Below are positions 1 to 8,854 of a stretch of DNA of 64,000 nucleotides, one piece after another. The stretch lies in NCBI GenBank assembly GCA_014284505.1, contig JAAFYY010000001.1:8543845-8607844 (forward strand). Direction: 5' to 3'. The notes beneath the pieces were generated by a model that saw only the letters and a program-made list of their open reading frames with translations, did no database searches and was not told the DNA's origin. Position numbers and translations under genes: made by a program. Each line of letters opens with the position of its first letter. Within the stretch, counting starts at the first letter, position 1. The DNA comes from Streptacidiphilus sp. 4-A2. Lineage in GTDB: Bacteria; Actinomycetota; Actinomycetes; Streptomycetales; Streptomycetaceae.

Positions 1-773
1 GGCCTGGGCGAAGGACAGCCACTGCGGATCGTGCCGGCAGCCGTAGTAGTTGTACTGGTCATAGGCGATCCAGTCGACATAGGAGTCGCCCGGGTACATC
101 TCGGTGAACAGCTTCGCGTGCACCAGGTAGCCGGTGACGGTCCACACCCAGCGGACGTTGTCCACGCCCAGCTGCCGGAAGCGGTCCACGATGTGGCGGT
201 AGGCGGCGACGAACTGGGCCGGGGTGCCGAAGGCCGGGGTGCGCGAGTCCATCTCCTGGTCCAGCGAGATCAGCACGGTGCGGCCGTAGGCCTTCACCCG
301 CTCCGCCTGCGGGTCGATCACCGAGGCGTCGTAGTCCCCGGCGGCGATCTTCGCCCAGCCCAGCGGCACTTCGGGGCCGTTGCTGGCGGACCAGACGTCC
401 GACTCCCAGGAGAGCATCAGCAGGTGGTTCCGGCCCAGCTGCTGCTCGGCCGGGTCGAGCAGCTCGCCCAGGTGCCGGGGCCCATGTCGTGGTAGGTGTA
501 CACCAGGTCCAGCGGACGTCCGATCTGCTGCTCCAGCGCACCGACCGAGGCCACCAGGCCGTCCGGCCCGTTCGGCACGTACGCGCCCCACCAGGCGCCG
601 CAGGGCGGCACCAGCTCGGAGGTGGCCGCGCAGCGGTCGCTGCCGCCGCCACCCGGCAGCGGCAGGTACAGCAGCAGTCCGAGCAGCAGGGCCAGTCCGG
701 TGCCGATCGCGACCAGGGTCCGCCGCCGGGCGGCGGCCGCCTGGAGCAGCCGCCGCCGTTCGGCCCTGGTCAT
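1..773 (-). CDS. Membrane-anchored GH26-like glycoside hydrolase, C-terminus outside window
   Basis: Probable extracytoplasmic glycan hydrolase of the GH26 (beta-mannanase-like) fold. The ATG at 773 begins a basic N-terminus followed by one hydrophobic segment (about residues 17-36), which looks like a signal anchor. The mature part contains WWGAYVP, then LMLSWESD, a strand ending SLDQEMDSR where GH26 enzymes carry the acid/base Glu (HExN-like), and YVDWIAYDQYNYYG typical of the barrel's later strands. The frame breaks near 485. About 257 residues are visible and the gene runs off the left edge. It lies directly downstream of a small membrane protein gene, probably with a start/stop overlap, and ends a minus-strand polysaccharide operon. 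A second GH26-like gene lies at 54346-55713. Substrate unknown; the family call rests on motifs only. Confidence 0.65.
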
Positions 774-1201
774 TCCGCGTCCCGCCCGGGCGCCGCGTCC
801 GGCGGGCAGCGGCGGGCAGAGCGCGCAGACCGTGGTGAACGCGGCCAGCAGCGCCAGGGTGGCGAGCCCGCTGAAGGCGCCCGACAGCATCAGCGCGGTG
901 GACATCAGGACCAGCGCGGACAGGCTGAGCAGCACCGTCAGCAGCAGGTTCTGCGCGGTCACCGTCCCGGGCCGGTCCTCGGCGCCGTCCGGGTCGCCGC
1001 CCCGCCGCCCGCCGCCCCGGCGCTTTCGGCACGCAGCCCGCGCAGGGCCGGGCGCAGCGGCCGCAGCGCCGCCGTCCCGGCCCGAACAGCAGGAACAGAC
1101 CCCACCGCGATCCGCAGCGGCGACGCGTCCGCCGCCAGGGACGCGCACAGCAGGGCGATCCAGCCGGTGACGGCCAGCGGCAGACGGGCCAGCAGTTTCA
1201 T
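771..1201 (-). CDS. Small membrane protein of polysaccharide operon
   Basis: Unrecognised protein of about 140 residues. The ATG at 1201 overlaps the stop of the upstream membrane-protein gene (ATGA), showing translational coupling. The N-terminus has one hydrophobic stretch (LPLAVTGWIALLCASLAA). After a frame break around 1010-1030 there are two more (LLLTVLLSLSALVLMSTALM and LATLALLAAFTTVCALC). A TGA overlapping the next gene's ATG at 773 would be its natural stop if one more base error lies just upstream. It is probably an accessory integral membrane component of the surface-glycan machinery, inferred only from position. Confidence 0.5.
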
Positions 1202-3084
1202 TGCGCGCTCCCGGCGCCGGAGTCGGACGGCAGCACCTGGTAGACCACGCCGTCGGCGTTGCGCAGCACCACCCGGAACCGCGGCGAGGTGTTCAGCGAG
1301 GCCTCGATCCGCTGGATCGAGTCGGGCGGCAGCAGCCCGTCCATGGACACGTCCGCGAACTGCGCCCGGGTGAAAGACACATAGGAGTAGGCGTGCGGGT
1401 TCTGCTGGTGGATCCAGCCGGTCTGCTTCTGCCCGCCGAGGTAGCCGGCCGGGTCGGCCAGCAGCGCGCTGTTGGCGGCCGCGTCGTCGTCGGACAGCCA
1501 CCACAGCGTGTACTGCTGGTAGTTCCGGTAGGCGTCGGGGAAGTTGGGGGTGGCCGCGATGATCTGCGAGCCGGGCGGCGCGAGCGCGTAGAGCTGGTCC
1601 ACCAGCCGGATCTCGTCCGGCGGGAAGTAGTTGACCCGGTCCTTGCCGTAGTAGCTGGGGTAGAACGCGGCGGCGAGCAGCGCCAGTACGGCCACGTTCA
1701 GCAGCGCCGTGCGCCTCGGCTGCACCAGCGCGGTGGTCGACCGGCGGGCCCAGGAGACGGTGCGGCCGTTGGCCGGGCTGGGCTGGAGCGCGGCGGCGGC
1801 GAAGAAGGCCAGCCCGGGCAGCGCGAACATGTACACCCGGAAGATCATCTCGCCGCCGTAGTTGTTGGCCACGGCCAGCGGTATCGGCGACACCCCGAGC
1901 AGCAGCAGCGGCAGCCCGGCGCGGCGCAGCGGCGGATGCCGGAGCACCCCCACCACCGCCAGCACCGCGACCGCCGCCGACAGGCCCCGGTCCAAGGTAG
2001 GCGATGGTCACCGGGCCGATGCCGGTGGGCGTGGTCCCGGCCCCGGCCTGGGAGTTGGCCAGCAGATTGCCGAAGGACTGCGCCATCTGCGGGAGTTGCA
2101 GCTTGAAGAAGGCCAGTGCGGAGCTGAAGTCCCAGGCCGCCGGGATGGCGCAGGCCAGCAGCGCCAGCCAGGGTTGCGGTAGCGCCGGGTCAGGCAGATC
2201 GCGACCAGGCCCACCGCCAGCATCACCGGGGTGAGCTGGTGCGCGGCGGCGATGGTGAGCAGCACCGGGAGCAGCAGCAGGGTCCACAGCGCCCGGGCGC
2301 GCCGGTCCAGCGGCCGCCGCGGCGCGGCGCCCAGCGGGTAGCCGGCGTCCAGCGAGGAGAGCAGCCCCGGCCTGGCCTCGCGGGCGAACTGCCGGAAGAC
2401 CACCGCGAGTACGCCCAGGTACAGGAAGAAGGCGAAGGCCTGCGGGGAGAAGTAGTCCTGGCCGACCCAGTTGCCCAGGAAGAAGATCCACAGGGCGGTC
2501 CAGATCAGCCGCTGGTCCCGGCTGAAGCAGCGGAAGACCAGGTGGAGCGGGATGATCAGGAGCAGGCTGGAGACGAACGGGGCCCAGGCGGCGTAGGAGA
2601 GCGCGGTGCTCAGGCCGAGCATCCGGATCAGCGCGTGTTGGCCGCGAAGAACCCGGCCCACTGGTCGTAGGGGCCATCGCGCCGAGCTGGTTGCCGAGTT
2701 CGAGGTGCCCGCCGTTGGCGAGCAGCCGGTCGATGATGTCGATGTGCTTCCAGGTCCAGGCGTACAGCAGGGTGTGGTACACCAGCGCCGAGGTGGCCCG
2801 CTGCACCACGAGTAACGCCACCGTGTAGGCGGCGGGCCAGACCGGGTGCCGCCCGCGCCGCCGCAGCGCCCCGACGAAGCCGAGCAGCAGCAGCGCCACC
2901 GACGCCCAGTAGCTCCACGGGAGTTGCGGCGGCAGCCCGAAGCCGCCCAGGTCGGAGACGTCCACCCGCTGGACGGACCAGGCCCACAGCCCGAGCGCGG
3001 CCAGCAGCGGCAGCAGCAGGCCCAGCGCGGTGCGCAGCGGTCGGACGGCGGCGTCGGGGTCGTCGCTGCCCGGCTCGCCGTCCG
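1198..3084 (-). CDS. Large polytopic membrane protein, polymerase or lipid-linked glycosyltransferase-like
   Basis: About 620 residues with many hydrophobic segments, for example LGLLLPLLAALGLWAW, WASVALLLLGFVGAL, WTALWIFFLGNW, LLPVLLTIAAAHQL and LNVAVLALLAAAF, followed by a soluble tail of about 150 residues (from YPSYYGKDRVNYFPPDE to VVYQVLPSDSGAGSAQ). This layout suits a GT-C type glycosyltransferase or an O-antigen-polymerase-like protein, but I see no diagnostic motif. Frame breaks lie near 2660, 2190 and 2000. The start is uncertain: no minus-strand stop codon exists in any frame from about 2612 to 3135, so it may be the C-terminal domain of the GT2 upstream rather than a separate gene. 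The stop overlaps the next gene's start (ATGA). Confidence 0.55.
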
Positions 3085-4074
3085 GGCCGGGCTGGAACAG
3101 CTGCCGGGTGCGGCCGCTGAGGTAGCCGAAGGCGGTCAGCGCCACGCCGAGGACCAGCGCCGGCAGGGTGGCGACCGGGTAGCGGCCGGGCCCCGGGCGC
3201 AGGGTGCGGCCGACCGCGCGGGTATGGTGCGGCGCAGATAGGCGCGTTCGGACGCGAGCGCCGCGCCGGGGCCGGCCATCCGGCTGACCGCGGCCTTGGA
3301 CAGGCCCTCCTTGAGGCAGCGGTCCAGGAAGTAGCGCCAGGTGCCGCGCCCGGGGCCGACATGGTGCCGGACCACGGCGTCGGGCAGGTAGAGGATGACG
3401 CCGTCCTGGTAGTGGCGCCCGGCCCGGATGCACAGCTCGGTCTCCTCGCAGCCGAGCGGCAGCGAGCCGGTGCGGCCGAGGTCGTGGCTGAAGCCGCCGA
3501 CGGCGCCGAAGACCTCCCGGCGCAGCGACATATTGGCGCCGATCATGTTCCGGATCGGCATGGCCGCCTCCGGCAGCCCGGTGTAGGTGCAGCCGACCAC
3601 CCAGTCGAACTCGGTGGGGAACCAGGTGGGCCGTCCGGCCTCCCACTGCGGCTCGATCCAGCCGCCGACGCCGATCACCTTCGGATCCCGGTAGCCGGCC
3701 AGCAGTTGGCGGGACCAGTCGGGTGCGGCGGCGGCGTCGTCGTCCAGGAAGGCGACGACATCCGCGTGGGCCGCGGCGATCCCGGTGTTGCGGGCGCCGG
3801 AGAGGCCGGGGCGCTCGCGGTTGGGGATCACCTCCAGGTCGGGGAAATACGCCCGCGCCCGCTCCTGGAGCTCCGGGTTGTGGTCGGTCACCAGAATGAT
3901 CTGATCCGGATAACGCTCCTGGTCACGCAGCGACTGGATGGACTCGACGATATCGTCCCAGCGATCGAGTGTGTACGCACAAACAACCACGGTCAGACTC
4001 GGCCCGGTCGTCGGGCCGTCCTGATCCGGTCGTTCCAGCGATCCCTCGGGAGTCTCGGAAATGATCTCTTGCAC
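3085..4074 (-). CDS. Family 2 glycosyltransferase, possibly fused to a C-terminal membrane domain
   Basis: Inverting GT-A glycosyltransferase that transfers sugar from an NDP-sugar, acting at the inner face of the membrane. Visible: LTVVVCAYTLDRWDD at the nucleotide-binding start, NRERPGLSGARNTGI, the metal-binding DDD in VVAFLDDDAAA, and GCEETELC near the catalytic base. I prefer the GTG at 4074 because GGGGGA sits about 9 nt upstream; an upstream in-frame GTG at 4107 lacks this. The frame breaks near 3235, after which ALVLGVALTAFGYLSG aligns with the hydrophobic tail of the paralogue at 4362-5340. Beyond that tail the sequence enters a polytopic membrane region with no stop in any frame, so a fusion of about 950 residues is possible. 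Divergent from the paralogue. Confidence 0.75.
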
Positions 4075-4107
4075 TATGCGTCGTCCCCCATAGGCATCGC
4101 ATCCCAC

Positions 4108-4361
4108 CCCTGAAGCACAGCATACGGAGCCAAAAGCGGCAGCGAACCCGAACCACCCTCAATGTTGGCCGGGAATCGTGCGAGCGGGCCGATCCGGCCC
4201 GGCAGTCCCGGCCAACCCCGATACTTGGTGAGCACGTTCGGTTAACGGCCGGAGCAGCGGGCACGTTTGGTTCCGGGGTGTCCGCTGCTCCGCCGGGGAC
4301 GGGACAGCGGTTGATCGGCGTCCGGGCGGCCGCGCGGCCCGGACTTGTACTGGGGGGCTCG
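4108..4361. promoter_or_regulatory. Divergent intergenic region with 12-bp direct repeats
   Basis: This 254-bp region separates two divergent, paralogous GT2 genes and must hold promoters for both. It has two near-identical direct repeats, GCACGTTCGGTT at 4232-4243 and GCACGTTTGGTT at 4261-4272, offset by 29 bp, which could be binding sites for one regulator. A short dyad GGGCCG-ATC-CGGCCC lies around 4178-4192. I cannot place -10/-35 boxes with confidence. Confidence 0.4.
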
Positions 4362-5340
4362 ATGTCGGACGACGTATCAGTGATCATCTGCGTGTACACC
4401 GAGGAACGATGGGACGACCTGCTGGCGGCGGTCCACTCGGCTCTGGAGCAGAGCCTGCGGCCGCTGGAAGTGCTGGTGGTGGTCGACCACAATCCGCTGC
4501 TGCTGTCCCGGCTGCGGGCGGAGCTGGCGAACCGCCGGACGGTCCGGGTGCTGGCCAACGGCCAGGCCCGGGGCTCTCCGGCGGACGCAACACCGGGATC
4601 GCCGAGGCCCGCGGCCAGATCCTGGCCTTCCTGGACGACGACGCGATCGCCGAACGCGACTGGCTGCGCTGGTTCGCGGACGGATTCGCCGAGCCGGAGG
4701 TGATGGGCGTCGGCGGGCTGACCCTCCCGGTCTGGGCCTCCGGCCGCCGGCCCGGCTGGTACCCGCACGAGTTCGACTGGGTGCACGGCGCGACCTACCG
4801 GGGCATGCCCACCGGCCGTGCCCGGGTGCGCAATGTGCTCGGCGGCAACGCCTCCTTCCGGCGCAGCGCCTTCGAGGTCGCGGGCGCTTCAGCTGCGGCA
4901 TCGGCCGGGGGGCCGACGCCGGCAGCGGCCGACCGGCGCGCCCGCTCGGCGGGGAGGAGACGGAGCTGTGCATCCGGATCCACCAGCAGCGGCCCGGCTC
5001 GGTGTTCCTCTTCGACGACCGCTCGGTGATCCACCACCGGGTACCGGTGGAGCGGGAGCGCTTCGGCTACTTCCGCACCCGCTGCTGGGCCGAGGGGCTG
5101 TCCAAGGCCCAGGTGGCCCGGCAGGTCGGCGCCGGGGACGGCCTGTCCAGCGAGCGCTACTACGCCTCCAGGACCCTGCCCGCGGGCATCCTGCGCGGGC
5201 TCGCGGAGACTCTGCGCGGGGACGCGGCCGGGCTGGCGCGCGCCGCCGCCATAGCCTCCGGCGGACTGATCACCGCCGTCGGCTATGCGCTGGGCTTCTG
5301 CCTCCAGCGCGACAAGTGGGGTAGGAGGAAGGCAGTATGA
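4362..5340 (+). CDS. Family 2 glycosyltransferase
   Basis: Paralogue of the divergent GT2 gene at 3085-4074. The ATG at 4362 follows a G-run Shine-Dalgarno about 6 nt upstream. Motifs in order: VSVIICVYTEERWDD, GLSGGRNTGIAEARG, ILAFLDDDAI (DDD metal site), PHEFDWVHGATYRG, RNVLGGNASFRR, GGEETELCIR, then a hydrophobic C-terminus (AAAIASGGLITAVGYALG) that probably tethers it to the membrane. Frame breaks near 4575 and 4890. The stop overlaps the ATG of the polysaccharide deacetylase gene (ATGA at 5337-5340), so the two are translated together. Both GT2s share the unusual EFDWV-G-TY-G-P block, so they probably use related acceptors. Sugar specificity unknown. Confidence 0.85.
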
Positions 5341-6175
5341 CTCAGAATCAGCAGGCCTTGCGGGTACCGGTGCTGATGTACCACTCGGTGCATGCCGCGC
5401 CCACCGCGGCCACCAGGGGGCTTTCGGTGCACCCGGCCGCGTTCGACGCCCAGCTCGCGGCGCTGTACGACATGGGCTTCACGACGGTCACCATGGCCGC
5501 GCTGGTCGAGCACTGGCGGCAGCGGGCGCTCGGCCTGCGGCCGCGGCCGCTCCCGGAGCGCCGGTGGTGCTGACCTTCGACGACGGCTACGCCGACTTCC
5601 ACGGCACCGTGCTGCCGCTGCTCGCCGACTACGGCGCCACCGCCAGCCTCTATGTCACCACCGGCTGGCTCGCCGACGCCGGGCCGGAGCGGGCCGGCCG
5701 GCCGCTCGGGGAGATGCTCGGCTGGGGCCAGCTGGCCGAAGTGGCCGCGCAGGGGGTGGAGATCGGCGGCCATGGCCACAGCCACGCCGCCCTGGACCAG
5801 TTGCCGGGCCGTTCGCTGCACGAGGAGCTGAGGCTCAATCAGGAACTGCTGGAGCAAAGGATCCAGCGGCCGCTGGCGACCTTCGGCTACCCCTTCGGCT
5901 ACTCCGACGCCTCGGTCCGCCGGGCCGTCCGCGGCCAGGGCTACCGCGGCGCCTGCGCGGTGGCCAACGCCTTCGCCGAGCCCCGGCAGGGCCCCTATGC
6001 GCTCTCCCGGCTGACCGTGCGCCGTTCCACCGGGCTGGCGGAGTTCTGCGCGCTGGTCCAGGGCCACTCCCTGGCCCGGCTCTACGGCCGGGACCGGCTT
6101 CTCACCCGGGGCTACGCGCTGGTCCGGCGCGGCCGGCGCCTGGCCGGCCGCGTGGGGCTGCTGTCTGCTAACTGA
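5337..6175 (+). CDS. Polysaccharide deacetylase (CE4/NodB-like)
   Basis: Predicted metal-dependent de-N-acetylase of a surface polysaccharide or its lipid-linked precursor. The NodB fold is marked by VLMYHSV near the N-terminus, TFDDGY (motif 1, catalytic base and metal Asp), GGHGHSHAAL (motif 2, metal-binding HxxxH-type) and FGYPFGYSD (motif 3). The frame breaks near 5560, just before TFDDGY. About 279 residues. No signal peptide is visible. It is translationally coupled to the preceding GT2 gene, so it probably modifies the product of that pathway. Its 3' end overlaps the convergent cobB gene by 8 bp. Confidence 0.85.
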
Positions 6176-7552
6176 TCATCAGTCGATTCCTGGACGCGGC
6201 CTGCCGGACCAGCCGCAGCGGCAGCTCCGGCGCGCCGCTCCAGTGCAGGTGCAGATAGGAGGCGTGCACCGAGGGCCCGGTGAAGCCCTCGGTCCTGGGG
6301 CCGTCTGCGGCGCGCCAGCCCCAGGCCGGGGCCGGACCGGCGGCCGGCTCGCAGACCGTGCGGTGGAACTCGTGCCCGTGCACCCGGGTGCCGCTGACCG
6401 CGAGCGGGCTGTCCGACAGCGCCACCGCCTCCCGGTAGCCCAGGGTCAGCCGCCCGGTCATCCGGGCGTCCGCCTCCAGCACCCCGCACATCGGCTCTCC
6501 GTCCAGCGAGCGGCCCAGGTACAGCAGTCCGGCGCACTCGGCGGCCAGCGGCGCACCCGAGGCCGCCAGCCGCGCCACCGCGGCCCGCAGCGGCGCATTG
6601 GCCGACAACTGCGCCGCGTACACCTCGGGGAAGCCGCCGCCAATCACCAAACCGGCGGTCCCCGGCGGCAGTTCCTCGTCCCGCAGCGGGTCGAACGGGG
6701 CGACCTCGGCCCCGGCCGCGGCCAGCAGCTCGGCGTTCTCCGCGTAGGAGAAGGAGAAGGCCGCGCCCGCCGCCAGCGCCACCACCGGCGCTCCGGCCAC
6801 CGGGCCGCCGCGCCCGGTGATCTCCGCCCGCGCGCTCCACGGCAGCTCCGGCACGGGGGAGCGGAGCGGGCCAGGGCCAGCAGCGCCTCCAGGTCCACCC
6901 CGGCGGCCACCAGGGTGCCCATGTCCCGCACCGCCCGCAGCGCCTCGGCGTCCCGCTCCGCCGCCGGGACCAGGCCCAGATGGCGGCTGGGGGTGGCCAC
7001 CTGCGCGTCGCGCCGCACCGCGCCCAGCACCGGCACGCCACCGCCCTCCTCCAGCGCCTCCCGCAGCAGCTGTTCGTGCCGGTCGGAGGCCACCCGGTTG
7101 AGGATCACCCCGCCGAGGCGCACCTGCGGATCCCAGGAGGCGAAGCCGTGCACCAGTGCCGCTACCGAGCGGCTCTGCGAGGAGGCGTCCACCACCAGCA
7201 CCACCGGCGCCCGCAGCAGCTTGGCCACATGCGCGGTCGAGGCGAACTCCCCGCGCCCGGCCGCGCCGTCGAACATCCCCATCACCCCCTCGACCACGGC
7301 CACATCCGCCCCCGCCGCACCGTGCCGCAGCAGCGGCGCGATCCGCTCGGGGCCGGACAGGAAGGCGTCCAGATTCCGCCCGGGCCGCCCGGCGGCCAGC
7401 GTGTGGTAGCCGGGGTCGATGTAGTCGGGGCCCACCTTGTGCGGCGACACCTTCAGCCCGCGCGCGGTCAGCGCGGCCATCAGCCCGGTGGCGACGGTGG
7501 TCTTGCCGCTGCCGGACGCGGGTGCGGCGAGTACGACACGGGGAATGTCCAT
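6168..7552 (-). CDS. cobB: Cobyrinate a,c-diamide synthase
   Basis: ATP- and glutamine-dependent amidation of cobyrinate (or hydrogenobyrinate) side chains a and c. Because a CobN-type chelatase is nearby, the aerobic route and hydrogenobyrinic acid are the likely context. The N-terminal dethiobiotin-synthetase-like domain has the P-loop APASGSGKTT (residues about 10-19), HKVGPDYIDPGYH and VEGVMGMFDG. The C-terminal class I glutaminase domain has GGGFPEVY, the nucleophile Cys in AECAGLLYLG and HGHEFHRT. ATG at 7552; TAG at 6168. Frame breaks near 6860 at the domain junction. About 461 residues, normal for the family. It is separated from cobO by a plus-strand gene, so it probably has its own promoter in 7553-7650. 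Confidence 0.92.
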
Positions 7553-7650
7553 TCGGCCATCCTTTCGTAGGCTGATACTGCTCGAAGAACAGGTAATCGT
7601 CCGACTACGCTGTGTGTTCAGTGTGGGAATCCGGGCGAAGGAGGCAGGCG

Positions 7651-8244
7651 GTGACCGCAGTGCACGAGCGACCGGTGGAGAAGGCAGGTCTGACGATCAC
7701 GGTTGAGGACTTCGAGGAGCTGGCTGCGGGCGCGCCCGAGCACGTCTCCCTGGAATTCCTCTTCGGACAGGTGGGGGCAAAGGTCATGCCTGACGGCGAC
7801 CACTCGGAAATGATCAAGTGGCTCCAGCGCCAGTGCATGCAGCACCGGCCGGACCTCTGGCTCTACCCCGAGGCGGGATTGGTGGTGGAGGCGTACCGCA
7901 AGGGGCGGGCGCGGCCTGACGGTGTGCTCGCCCCTGACGGGGCCTTTGCGGGACAAGGAGAGTGGGCCGAAGCCGCAGGTGTGCTGATGACCGTTGAGGT
8001 GACCTCGTTCGACGCCGACACGGACGGGCGTGACCGGAGGGAGAAGCCTCGCGCCTATGCCGAGGCCGGTATTCCGGTCTACCTGCTCATCGACCGCTCC
8101 ACCGCCGAGGCCGTCATCCACTCCGAGCCGGTCAAGGGCGAGTACAGCGTCGAGCTCAGGCTGCCCCTGGGCAAGGTCGTGACCCTGCCGGAGCCGGTGG
8201 GGTTCGACCTGGAGACAGGGGCCCTGCTGAGTCTCATCCGCTGA
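7651..8244 (+). CDS. Uma2 family (DUF820) restriction-endonuclease-fold protein
   Basis: Intact 197-residue protein of the Uma2/DUF820 family, a PD-(D/E)XK nuclease-fold group common in multiple copies in actinobacteria and cyanobacteria and of unclear role. The GTG at 7651 follows GAAGGAGG 6 nt upstream. Fold motifs: ARPDGVLAPDG (Asp), VLMTVEVTS (Glu) and the Lys in RREKPRAYAEAG, followed by IPVYLLIDR. It lies on the strand opposite the cob genes, between cobO and cobB, with its own upstream region. That placement looks like an insertion into the cobalamin locus rather than a pathway gene. No toxin-antitoxin partner is visible. Confidence 0.88.
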   Translation: MTAVHERPVEKAGLTITVEDFEELAAGAPEHVSLEFLFGQVGAKVMPDGDHSEMIKWLQRQCMQHRPDLWLYPEAGLVVEAYRKGRARPDGVLAPDGAFAGQGEWAEAAGVLMTVEVTSFDADTDGRDRREKPRAYAEAGIPVYLLIDRSTAEAVIHSEPVKGEYSVELRLPLGKVVTLPEPVGFDLETGALLSLIR

Positions 8245-8256
8245 CCGCCGCCCCGC

Positions 8257-8852
8257 TCACCACTCGATCCCCGGCTGGCCCTTGCGGCCGGCGTCCATCG
8301 GGTGCTTGACCTTGGTCATCTCGGTGACCAGGTCGGCCGCGTCCAGCAGCGCCTGCGGGGCGTTGCGGCCGGTGATCACCACATGCTGGCTGCCGGCCGT
8401 TCGCGCAGGACGCTCAGCATCTCCTCGGTGTCGATCCAGCCCCAGTGCAGCGGGTAGGTGAACTCGTCCAGCACATACAGCCGGTAGGTCTGCGCCTCCA
8501 GGTCGCGGCGGACCTGGGCCCAGCCCTCGACGGCGGCCTCCTCGCTGTCCGCGAGGGTGCGCTGCACCCAGGACCAGCCCTCGCCCATCTTGTGCCAGGC
8601 CACGGTGCCGCCCTCGCCGCTGGCGCCCAGCACCCGCAGCGCGTGCTCCTCGCCGACCTTCCACTTGGCCGACTTGACGAACTGGAACACCCCGATCGGC
8701 CAGCCCTGGTTCCAGGCCCGCAGGGCCAGCCCGAAGGCGGCCGTGGACTTCCCCTTGCCGGGGCCGGTGTGCACCGCGAGCACGGGCAGCGAACGGCGCT
8801 GACGGGTCGTCAGCCCGTCCTCGGGAACGGTGGTCGGCTGTCCCTGCGGCAT
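8257..8852 (-). CDS. cobO: Cob(I)yrinic acid a,c-diamide adenosyltransferase
   Basis: Transfers the 5'-deoxyadenosyl group from ATP to the cobalt of cob(I)yrinate diamide (CobA/CobO/BtuR family). P-loop HTGPGKGKSTAAFG at about residues 27-40, then IGVFQFVKSAKWKVGEE, HKMGEGWSWV, LYVLDEFTYPLHWGWI and, after a frame break near 8398, VVITGRNAPQALLDAADLVTE, all hallmarks of the family. About 198 residues. Its ATG at 8852 lies 2 nt after the TAA of the chelatase gene, so it is within the same transcript. Confidence 0.93.
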
Positions 8853-8854
8853 GG

